Assembly (NCBI GenBank): GCA_966250385.1
Contig: CBINHC010000004.1
Coordinates: 62,001-126,000, forward strand
Origin: DASWTL01 sp966250385
GTDB lineage: Bacteria > Bacteroidota > Bacteroidia > Sphingobacteriales > Sphingobacteriaceae
Length of the DNA: 64,000 bases
Reading direction: 5' to 3'
Part shown: positions 7,690 to 14,976 of the stretch, piece by piece
How the letters are laid out: the number at the start of each line of letters is the position of its first letter
Position numbering within the stretch: the first letter of the stretch is position 1
Made by a program: the position numbers and the translations under genes
The notes under the pieces: model-generated
Databases searched by the model: none
Told to the model about the DNA's origin: nothing
What the model saw: only the letters and a program-made list of their open reading frames with translations

Positions 7690-9417
7690 ATGAGAAAAGC
7701 TGCATTCGTTCTGACTATCGCAACCGCACTGACCATCCAGGCTGCCGCGCAAGGCAGGAAGGCTGCCAAAAATGAATCTGAGGCCGGAGCACTCACCCCG
7801 GTGGACAGCCTACTGGTCAAACAATGGTTCTTCGCGGGCCTGCGGGAGAAGACGGTTCAGAACTATCAGCTGGCTGCAGATATGTTCAGGCGCGTCGTGG
7901 ACCTGGATGCCGGAAATGATGCTGCGCGGTATGAACTTGCGGTAATTTATTCGAACCTGAATCAGGATAGTAAGGCCGTCGGGTATGTTCGCGAAGCGGC
8001 CCGTCTTAAACCTGATAACGAGTGGTACCTGATGCTGCTCGCCGATATCTACAAACGGCAGAATAATATCGCCGAACTGATCCCGGTTCTGAATGAACTG
8101 ATCCGGATCAACCCGGACAGCCCTCATGCCTATTTTGATAAGGCCAGTGCCCTGCTTCTGCAGGACCGGGCGGCGGAAGCTGCGCGGGTTTACGAGGAGG
8201 TAGAGGAGCGCTTCGGCTATTCAGAAGAACTTGCCGAGGCCCGGCAGCGGAGCTTTGTGCAGACCGGAAAGCCCGAAAAGGCAGTTGCGGAGCTGGAAAA
8301 ACAGATCCGCGAGAATCCGCAGGGAATCCGGAATTACCTGTACGTCAGCGAGCTTTATTCGGAAGGCGGACAAAAGTCCCGGGCGCTTGCTGCCCTGAAA
8401 AAGGCAAAGGATATTGAACCGGCCAACGGACTGGTCCGGCTCGCGCTGGCCGACTACTACCGCTCGGAAAACGAGGGCCAGTCGGCGTTCATTGAGCTGA
8501 AAGCGGCTTTCGTGGACCAAAACCTGGCCATTGATCAGAAGGTCCGCATTGTTCTTTCTTTCTTTCCGTCCTTTCAGGATGTAACGGCGCGGGCACAGGC
8601 GGAGGAACTTGCATCCATCCTGACCCGGGTTCACGCAGACGACCCCAAGGCGCATGCCGTGTACGGAGATGTGCTCTTTCAGCAGCAGAAGCTGGCGGAA
8701 GCAAAAGCTGCGTATAAACAGGCCCTCGCACTGAATGAACAGGTGTATCTCATCTGGGAGCAGCTGCTGCGGATCCAGGTAAGCATCGGTGATTTTTCGG
8801 GTGCGATCCGGGACGGTGAAGCGGCGCTGACCATTTTCCCCAACCAGGCGCCGCTCTACCTGTATACCGGCATCGCCTATTCCAGTGCCGGGCAGCATGA
8901 CAAGGCAGTGTCCAGCCTCCGGAACGCGGCGGCCCTGGAAACGGAAGACCAGGAAGCCCTGGGACAGATCTGGTCGGCACTGGGTAACTCATACAATGCG
9001 CTGAAAAAGTACCGCGAATCGAATGAGGCGTTCGACAAGGCTCTTGAATACAGTCCGCAGAATGCGTACACGCTGAATAACTATGCCTACTTCCTGGCCC
9101 TCAGGGAGGAGAACCTCACCCGTGCCGAAGCCATGGCCAGGCTTGCCAATGAGATCGAACCGGGAAATCCCTCATTTGAAGACACCTTTGCCTGGATCCT
9201 GTTCAAGATGAAAAAATACCGGGAGGCGAGGACCTGGATGGAGAAGGCGATCAGCGATGAGGGGAACAACGGCACGCAGTTTGAACATTATGGTGACATC
9301 CTGTTTCATCTGGGGGACGTTGACAGTGCAGTCATGCAGTGGAAGAAGGCCCTCGAGAAAGGGGCCAAATCAGAATCCTTAGAAAAGAAAGTTAATGAGA
9401 AGAAGTATTTTAAATAG
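7690..9417 (+). CDS. exported TPR-repeat protein
   Basis: A 575-residue protein with a signal peptide (MRKAAFVLTIATALTIQAAAQ, written here as start plus hydrophobic core to about residue 21) followed by roughly ten tetratricopeptide repeats from about residue 45 to the end. Examples are DMFRRVVDLDAGNDAARYEL and ESNEAFDKALEYSPQNAYTL. It probably acts in the periplasm or at the outer membrane as a protein-interaction scaffold. It starts 2 bp after dut and its end overlaps the DUF4292 gene by 23 bp, followed by the EnvC-like gene. This tight arrangement suggests a shared role in envelope assembly (inference). Confidence 0.85.
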   Translation: MRKAAFVLTIATALTIQAAAQGRKAAKNESEAGALTPVDSLLVKQWFFAGLREKTVQNYQLAADMFRRVVDLDAGNDAARYELAVIYSNLNQDSKAVGYVREAARLKPDNEWYLMLLADIYKRQNNIAELIPVLNELIRINPDSPHAYFDKASALLLQDRAAEAARVYEEVEERFGYSEELAEARQRSFVQTGKPEKAVAELEKQIRENPQGIRNYLYVSELYSEGGQKSRALAALKKAKDIEPANGLVRLALADYYRSENEGQSAFIELKAAFVDQNLAIDQKVRIVLSFFPSFQDVTARAQAEELASILTRVHADDPKAHAVYGDVLFQQQKLAEAKAAYKQALALNEQVYLIWEQLLRIQVSIGDFSGAIRDGEAALTIFPNQAPLYLYTGIAYSSAGQHDKAVSSLRNAAALETEDQEALGQIWSALGNSYNALKKYRESNEAFDKALEYSPQNAYTLNNYAYFLALREENLTRAEAMARLANEIEPGNPSFEDTFAWILFKMKKYREARTWMEKAISDEGNNGTQFEHYGDILFHLGDVDSAVMQWKKALEKGAKSESLEKKVNEKKYFK

Positions 9418-10177
9418 TGGAGTAATCGCTCTGCTGCTGTTTTTTTCTGTCGGCTGTGCATCCAGGAAGAAGACAGTTCCGGCAGCTGAAGCCCGTACCG
9501 CTGAAAACGTGAACCGGTCCCGTGCAGAAAGGCTCGAGGCCATTAAAGCCGCAGACTTTGATTACTCCACGCTGGCACTGAAGGCAAAGGCGGATGTGGC
9601 CATCAACGACAATATCAATGATGTGACCATGAATTTCCGCATCCGGAAGGACCAGGCGATCTGGGTATCGGTGACCGCCGTAGCCGGAATCGAAGTGGCG
9701 CGGGCCCTGATCACCCCGGACAGCATCAAGGTGATCAACCGGCTGGAAAACGTATACCTGAAAAAACCGTTCCGTTACATCCACCGGTTCACGAATGAGC
9801 AGGTCGATTTCCCGATGGTGCAATCCATCCTGATCGGCAACTCCATCCGGTCGCTGGTATCTGCTTCATCTGACATTCAAACGTCCCCTCAGCTGGAACT
9901 GTCCGGCATCATGGACGATATCCGGTATGCGATGACCTTTTCGGATTCCAATAAACTGGTCCGGACCCAGCTCTCCGATCCCCAGGACCAGACGCTCCGG
10001 ATCAGCTACAGCGATTTTGTCAGCACCAACGGAAAAAACTTCCCCGAATCCATCAGTATTAAGACCCGGGCGGGTAATAAATCTATTGCGGCACAGTTAA
10101 AGTATACGAAAATTGATGTGAACTCAGCCATTGAGATACCTTTCAGTGTGCCCAAAAGGTTTACGGTTATAGATTAA
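9395..10177 (+). CDS. DUF4292 family lipoprotein
   Basis: A 260-residue lipoprotein. The signal peptide ends with a lipobox-like FFSVGC, with the acylated Cys at about residue 21, followed by a polar linker and a beta-rich domain. The layout (ALKAKADVAINDNINDVTMN, then IWVSVTAVAGIEVARALITP, then YLKKPFRYI) recalls the open half-barrel of LolA/LolB proteins. This is the DUF4292 family of Bacteroidota, whose function is not established. A role in handling lipids or lipoproteins at the outer membrane is inferred from fold resemblance only. Translation is probably coupled to the overlapping TPR gene, and the EnvC-like gene follows after 17 bp. Confidence 0.8.
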   Translation: MRRSILNSGVIALLLFFSVGCASRKKTVPAAEARTAENVNRSRAERLEAIKAADFDYSTLALKAKADVAINDNINDVTMNFRIRKDQAIWVSVTAVAGIEVARALITPDSIKVINRLENVYLKKPFRYIHRFTNEQVDFPMVQSILIGNSIRSLVSASSDIQTSPQLELSGIMDDIRYAMTFSDSNKLVRTQLSDPQDQTLRISYSDFVSTNGKNFPESISIKTRAGNKSIAAQLKYTKIDVNSAIEIPFSVPKRFTVID

Positions 10178-10194
10178 TTGATATTTTTACGTTG

Positions 10195-11427
10195 ATGAAG
10201 TTTTTAAAGGGCGCCGTTGTTATACTGTTTCTGTTACTGACCTCCCAGGCTTTCGCACAAAGCAGTGCGGAGCTCAAAAGGCGAAAGGAAGCGTTATCAC
10301 GGGAGATCGAGTCCCTGAACAAAAGTCTTCGCAATACGTCCAGTACCAAGCGGCTTTCCCTCAAACAGATCAAGTTTCTGAATGCGCAGATCCGCCTGAG
10401 GGAAGAAAAGATCAACACGATAAACTCGGAGGTGCGCCTGCTGGACAACCAGATCTCCGATAAGACCAATACCGTGCGGTCGCTCGCCGCCCAGTTGCAG
10501 AAGCTGAAGAAGGAGTACGCCGGTATGATCCTTTTTGCCTTCCGGAACCAGAGCGCCTATAGCAAACTGATGTTCATATTCGCCTCCAGGGATTTTAATC
10601 AGGCCTATAAGCGGCTCAAGTACCTGCAGCAGTTCTCCGAATACCGCAAAAAGCAGGCGCGGTATATTGAGGAGACCCAGTCGGAACTGACCAGCAATAT
10701 CAAAGAACTTGACCGGAATAAGATCGAGAAGCGAAACCTGCTGGTCAGCCAGGAAAAGGAAAAACAGAACCTCGGCCAGGCACGCAGCAGTCAGAGCAAA
10801 GTGGTCTCGACACTCAGCCGCCAGGAGCGCGAGTATCGTCAGGAACTGGACCGGAAGAAGAAGGAAAACGACCGCCTGAACCGGGCGATCCAGGCCGCCA
10901 TCCGGCGTGAGATCGAGGAAGAGCGCAGACGGGCTGAAGAGGCTGCGTCATCTGCGGCCGGTTCCAAAGAGGTACCGAAAGGCACGAATGTTCTGGCAGC
11001 AACTCCTGAGGCCATCAAACTGTCAGCAGATTTCCTGGGGAACCGGGGGCGCCTGCCATGGCCGGTTGCCAACGGTACGATCACCGAAGATTTCGGGGTC
11101 CACAAATACGGTAAGAACGTGGTTTCGGAGAATAACGGGATCGATATCAAGACCAACCCGAATTCGAGTGTCCGGGCCGTGTTCTCCGGTGAAGTTTCCG
11201 GCGTCCAGAGTATCGGAAATACCTACGCGGTCATCGTTCGTCACGGGGAATATTTCACCGTCTACTCGAACCTCAAGTCGGTCAGCGTTTCCCGGGGCCA
11301 GAAAGTCGCGCTGAAGCAGACGATCGGTACGGTCGCCACCGACCCGGCAGACGGTACGGCGGAAGCCCATTTCGAACTGTGGAAGGGAGTTACTCCGGTA
11401 AATCCTGCCAGTTGGCTGGCGAATTAA
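10195..11427 (+). CDS. EnvC-like murein hydrolase activator with degenerate M23 (LytM) domain
   Basis: A 410-residue exported protein: signal peptide (residues 1-22), two long coiled-coil segments (about 24-110 and 160-250) and a C-terminal LytM/M23 domain (about 290-405). The M23 metal ligands are altered. The usual H-x-G-x-D is NNGIDI, and the Y-x-H-L motif is YSNL, although VRHGEYF and the late His in AHFELW remain. As in E. coli EnvC, this suggests a non-catalytic activator of amidases that split septal peptidoglycan. The ATG at 10195 is preferred over a TTG immediately before it. Confidence 0.85.
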   Translation: MKFLKGAVVILFLLLTSQAFAQSSAELKRRKEALSREIESLNKSLRNTSSTKRLSLKQIKFLNAQIRLREEKINTINSEVRLLDNQISDKTNTVRSLAAQLQKLKKEYAGMILFAFRNQSAYSKLMFIFASRDFNQAYKRLKYLQQFSEYRKKQARYIEETQSELTSNIKELDRNKIEKRNLLVSQEKEKQNLGQARSSQSKVVSTLSRQEREYRQELDRKKKENDRLNRAIQAAIRREIEEERRRAEEAASSAAGSKEVPKGTNVLAATPEAIKLSADFLGNRGRLPWPVANGTITEDFGVHKYGKNVVSENNGIDIKTNPNSSVRAVFSGEVSGVQSIGNTYAVIVRHGEYFTVYSNLKSVSVSRGQKVALKQTIGTVATDPADGTAEAHFELWKGVTPVNPASWLAN

Positions 11428-11448
11428 AATAATACATGTTTTATTACG

Positions 11449-11456
11449 TATATTTG
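11449..11456 (+). promoter_or_regulatory. -7 promoter box before tatA
   Basis: TATATTTG matches the Bacteroidota -7 consensus TAnnTTTG, 19 bp before the tatA start. A clear -33 TTTG at the usual distance was not seen, so this is a moderate call. Confidence 0.45.
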
Positions 11457-11475
11457 TAAGGTTAAATAATTGATA

Positions 11476-11739
11476 ATGTTCACATCTGTACTGTTGTTCA
11501 TGAATATCGGCACGCCGGAAATGATGATCATCCTTTTCGTAGCGTTGCTGTTATTCGGCGGGAAAAAACTTCCGGAACTGGCCCGCGGGTTAGGAAAGGG
11601 TATTCGGGAATTCAAAGATGCATCTGACGGGGTAAAACGGGAGATCCACAGGAATATTAACGCTGTAAACGAAGAACTGGATTTGGATGCCAAGCCGAGC
11701 ACGGATAAATCCATTAACGAAAACCATAAAACTTATTAA
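11476..11739 (+). CDS. tatA: Sec-independent translocase protein TatA/E, paralogue 1
   Basis: An 87-residue TatA-type protein: N-terminal membrane helix (MNIGTPEMMIILFVALLLF, about residues 9-27), hinge GGKKLPELARGLGKGIREFK and an acidic tail. TatA forms the pore-like oligomer of the twin-arginine exporter, which moves folded proteins. The ATG at 11476 is used; a TTG two codons upstream is possible. A second tatA follows 2 bp after the stop and tatC lies at 42.5-43.4 kb. The tail is longer than in paralogue 2, so this one could take on the TatB role (inference). Confidence 0.93.
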   Translation: MFTSVLLFMNIGTPEMMIILFVALLLFGGKKLPELARGLGKGIREFKDASDGVKREIHRNINAVNEELDLDAKPSTDKSINENHKTY

Positions 11740-11741
11740 TC

Positions 11742-11930
11742 ATGTTAAATACAACTTTATTAGTCGGGCTTGGAACTCCTGAGATCATCATTATCGTAGT
11801 GGTCATCCTGCTCTTATTCGGCGGCAAGAAAATCCCTGAATTGATGCGCGGACTCGGCCGGGGCGTTAAAGAGTTCAAAGACGCTTCCAACGAGCCGAAC
11901 TCTGTCCGTGACGAAGAGCGCAAAGCTTAA
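11742..11930 (+). CDS. tatA: Sec-independent translocase protein TatA/E, paralogue 2
   Basis: A 62-residue TatA-type protein with the same plan as its neighbour: membrane helix after GLGTPEIIIIVVVILLLF, hinge GGKKIPELMRGLGRGVKEFK and a short charged tail. The two are clear tandem duplicates (shared GTPE, LFGGKK, PEL, GLG-G, EFKDAS). It begins 2 bp after the first paralogue and is followed by a strong terminator. Confidence 0.93.
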   Translation: MLNTTLLVGLGTPEIIIIVVVILLLFGGKKIPELMRGLGRGVKEFKDASNEPNSVRDEERKA

Positions 11931-11953
11931 GAAATCCGGGTAAAAAAACTCAG

Positions 11954-11996
11954 ACCTCATACCGTGCTGTCACAGCCGTATGAGGTTTTTTGTTTT
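11954..11996 (+). terminator. rho-independent terminator after tatA-tatA
   Basis: The arms ACCTCATAC (11954-11962) and GTATGAGGT (11978-11986) pair perfectly and are followed by a T-rich run. It closes the tatA pair before gatA. Confidence 0.85.
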
Positions 11997-12016
11997 TAAA
12001 TGCCTTAATTAGCAGG

Positions 12017-13447
12017 ATGGAGTACGCCACTTTATCAGCCATTCGGAAGGATCTGGAGGAGGGACGGATCGGGATGCAGGAGCTGATTGAAAGTTATCTC
12101 ACACGGATCGAAGCGCATCGTGAGCTGAACGCCTTCCTTGAGGTTTTCGCGGAGGAGGCCCGGCAGCGGGCACAAATGGTCGCTTCCAGGCTGAGCAACG
12201 GTACCGCCGGAAAGCTTGCCGGACTGGTCATTGCCATCAAAGATAATATCTGCTATGCAGGATACCCGGCGACTGCCGGTTCAAAGATCCTGTCGAATTA
12301 TACATCCGTTTATTCGTCAACCGTCGTTGAACGCCTGCTGTCCGAGGATGCGGTCATCATCGGGCGGCTGAACTGTGACGAGTTCGGCATGGGATCGTCC
12401 AACGAGAATTCTTACTTCGGCCCGGTCCGGAACTATGCCGACCCCACGCGGGTTTCCGGCGGTTCCTCCGGCGGCTCGGCCGTTGCGGTACAGGCCAATC
12501 TCTGTCATGCCGCCCTGGGTACCGATACCGGCGGTTCCGTCAGGCAGCCGGCCGCTTTCTGCGGCATCGTCGGCTTCAAGCCGACGTATGGCCGGATATC
12601 CCGGTACGGCATTATCGCCTATGCGTCTTCCTTCGACCAGGTCGGAACGCTGACACGGTCCGTGGAGGACGCCGCTCTGCTGTTGCAGGTCATGGCCGGC
12701 CCCGACGGCCGGGACAGCACCTTATCGCGCCGTCCTGTTCCTTCCATTCAGAAAGAACCTTCCGGCCCGGGAAAGCAAAGGATCGCCGTACTTTCAGGAA
12801 CCGCAGATTCAGAATCGGCGGATCCCCAGATCCGGTCCGCATTCCGTCAGGCAGTTGCCGCACTGGAATCCCGGGGCCATGAGGTCATTACCGTGGATTT
12901 TCCGTACCTGGATTACCTGGTGCCGGCCTACTATGTGCTGACCATGGCCGAGGCGTCTTCCAATCTTTCCAGATATGACGGGGTGCATTACGGACACCGG
13001 AGCGGGGCGGCGGATTCCCTGGAATCGACGTACAAACTGTCGCGGGCAGAAGGGTTCGGAAAGGAAGTAAAGCGGCGGATCCTGACCGGAACCTTTGTTT
13101 TGAGCTCAGGTTATTATGATGCCTACTATGCCAAGGCTCAGAAGGTGCGCCGGCTGATCCGGGACAAGGTCCTGGAAATACTCAGCGACTGTGACTTTAT
13201 CCTGCTGCCGTCATCGCCTGAGCTTCCTTATCCCATTGGTCAGTCGGAAAAAGATCCGGTAGTCAAGTATCTGGCCGATATCTATACCGTGCTGGCATCG
13301 CTGGCCGGCACGCCTGCGATCTCCCTGCCTGCCGGCCTCAGCCGCGAGGGGCTTCCGATCGGCATTCAGCTCGTCGGACGGCCGTTTGAGGAAGCGGAGC
13401 TTCTTGCGTTTTCAGAAAATGTCGGTTTGTCAGAACATAATGCCTGA
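12017..13447 (+). CDS. gatA: Asp-tRNA(Asn)/Glu-tRNA(Gln) amidotransferase subunit A
   Basis: A 476-residue amidase-signature protein. The catalytic Lys is K75 (VIAIKDN), the cis-Ser is about S150 (SGGSSGGSA) and the nucleophile is about S174 (TDTGGSVRQPA). GatA frees ammonia from glutamine for GatB, which amidates mischarged Glu-tRNA(Gln). GatB and GatC are not adjacent. The ATG at 12017 gives the family N-terminus; upstream in-frame starts fall in the terminator. The C-terminal GIQLVGRPFEEAELL fits GatA rather than a general amidase. Confidence 0.93.
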   Translation: MEYATLSAIRKDLEEGRIGMQELIESYLTRIEAHRELNAFLEVFAEEARQRAQMVASRLSNGTAGKLAGLVIAIKDNICYAGYPATAGSKILSNYTSVYSSTVVERLLSEDAVIIGRLNCDEFGMGSSNENSYFGPVRNYADPTRVSGGSSGGSAVAVQANLCHAALGTDTGGSVRQPAAFCGIVGFKPTYGRISRYGIIAYASSFDQVGTLTRSVEDAALLLQVMAGPDGRDSTLSRRPVPSIQKEPSGPGKQRIAVLSGTADSESADPQIRSAFRQAVAALESRGHEVITVDFPYLDYLVPAYYVLTMAEASSNLSRYDGVHYGHRSGAADSLESTYKLSRAEGFGKEVKRRILTGTFVLSSGYYDAYYAKAQKVRRLIRDKVLEILSDCDFILLPSSPELPYPIGQSEKDPVVKYLADIYTVLASLAGTPAISLPAGLSREGLPIGIQLVGRPFEEAELLAFSENVGLSEHNA

Positions 13448-13497
13448 TTATCCGTAAGATTATAACTCTTGGATTCACACGCGTTTAATAATTCTAA

Positions 13498-14832
13498 ATG
13501 ATTTGTAAGATTTCTACGAGTATCATGCTGGGGATCGGGCTGCTGATCTCATCCGTAACAGCAGAAGCCGCCACTTCCTTTTCAGACACTACCGAAGTTT
13601 TTTCTTCACAGCCGCTGCTGCTTAAGACCCGCATCGACACGCTGCCGGTTCAGGTCCCTCCGGTGCCGGTCTTTCAAAACGTTTTCCACCAGCGCCTGTA
13701 TTCCATCCAGAAGGAAGTGCCGTTGACCTACAATGCGGTCGTACAGGACTTTATCGATATTTACCTGAAGCGGAAAGATGAAATGGGCCGGATGGTCGGG
13801 CGCTCAGAATATTACTTTCCGATCTTCGAAAAAGCGCTCCGGTCTAAAGGTATTCCCGAAGAGGTGAAGTTCCTGGCGATCGTTGAGTCGGCTCTGGACC
13901 CGCAGGCGGTGTCCCGTGTCGGTGCGACCGGTCCGTGGCAGTTCATGTTCTCTTCGGCGAAGGCTTTCGGGCTGACGATCGACGATTACCAGGATGAGCG
14001 GATGGACCCGATCGCCGCCAGTTATGCCGCCGCCAATTATTTCAGGGACGCATACAATGAATTCGGAGACTGGTTACTCGCTCTTGCCGCTTACAACTGC
14101 GGCAAAGGAAATGTCAACCGGGCGATCCGGCTGGCCGGCGGGGTGAATGACTTCTGGGCCATCCGGGAGTACCTGCCGAAAGAGACCCGGAATTATGTGC
14201 CTGCTTTCATTGCCACCACCTATGTGATGAATTACTATAAGAATCATGGAATTGCGCGCAAAACAGCCGAACTGCCCTTGTATACGGATACGGTCGGCGT
14301 CAATAAATATGTGTCGCTTTCAAGCGTATCCAAAGCGACGGGGCTTAAGCTGAATGACCTCCTCGATCTTAACCCGTCATATACCAGGCGGATCGTGAAC
14401 GGCAGTCCGGACAGCCCGAAAAGACTGATCATTCCCCGGATCGACCGGACGTCATATCATTCCCTGTACAACGCCCTGAACCTCATCAAGGAAGATCCCG
14501 CCTGGAAAGGGCTGAATGCCGGAAGCACCAGGCCCTCTGCGCATCAGGTGAAAGCCGGTGAGACCCTGGATTCCATCGCCGGTTACTACCAGGTTGACGC
14601 CGGTGACCTTCGCGCATGGAACCGGCTGACCGGAGACAGCCTCCGGCCGGGCCAGACCCTGAAGCTGTCGGGTGCCAGGACGTTCATTACCTATAAGGTA
14701 CAGCCGGGGGATACCCTGTCTTCGATCGCCAGCAAGTTCCGTGGGGCGAATGAAGCGGAGATCCGCGAGACGAACGAGCTGAGCGGCGATACGCTCACAC
14801 CCGGAACGGTGCTCCGGATCAGCCAGGGGTAA
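13498..14832 (+). CDS. mltD: membrane-bound lytic murein transglycosylase D-like, with two LysM domains
   Basis: A 444-residue exported protein: signal peptide (to about residue 24), an SLT lysozyme-like domain (about 90-270) and two C-terminal LysM repeats (about 347-390 and 400-442). The catalytic Glu lies in FLAIVESALDPQAVS, followed by GATGPWQFM and the AAYNCGKGNV motif. LysM starts are HQVKAGETLDSIAGYY and YKVQPGDTLSSIA. It cleaves peptidoglycan glycan strands to anhydro-muropeptides. No clear lipobox was seen, so periplasmic location rather than lipid anchoring is likely. Confidence 0.9.
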   Translation: MICKISTSIMLGIGLLISSVTAEAATSFSDTTEVFSSQPLLLKTRIDTLPVQVPPVPVFQNVFHQRLYSIQKEVPLTYNAVVQDFIDIYLKRKDEMGRMVGRSEYYFPIFEKALRSKGIPEEVKFLAIVESALDPQAVSRVGATGPWQFMFSSAKAFGLTIDDYQDERMDPIAASYAAANYFRDAYNEFGDWLLALAAYNCGKGNVNRAIRLAGGVNDFWAIREYLPKETRNYVPAFIATTYVMNYYKNHGIARKTAELPLYTDTVGVNKYVSLSSVSKATGLKLNDLLDLNPSYTRRIVNGSPDSPKRLIIPRIDRTSYHSLYNALNLIKEDPAWKGLNAGSTRPSAHQVKAGETLDSIAGYYQVDAGDLRAWNRLTGDSLRPGQTLKLSGARTFITYKVQPGDTLSSIASKFRGANEAEIRETNELSGDTLTPGTVLRISQG

Positions 14833-14845
14833 CGACATCCCCGGG

Positions 14846-14865
14846 CCGGAAGCGCCGACTTCCGG
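14846..14865 (+). other. GC-rich hairpin after mltD
   Basis: CCGGAAG (14846-14852) pairs with CTTCCGG (14859-14865). A second GC-rich palindrome lies near 14884-14896, with a T-rich stretch only further on (about 14901-14911). It may stop mltD transcription but lacks a direct T-run. Confidence 0.4.
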
Positions 14866-14944
14866 GCGGCCGCCCGCGAACCGCGCCCCGCGGGGCTGTA
14901 TTGCTTTTATTCTGTGGCGGGCGCCTGCTTTGTGAAAAGAATGT

Positions 14945-14952
14945 TAATTTTG
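14945..14952 (+). promoter_or_regulatory. -7 promoter box for maeB
   Basis: TAATTTTG is an exact Bacteroidota -7 box (TAnnTTTG), 24 bp before the maeB ATG. The -33 element is not well conserved. Confidence 0.5.
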
Positions 14953-14976
14953 CGCCACTCACCAATATAATATTTC

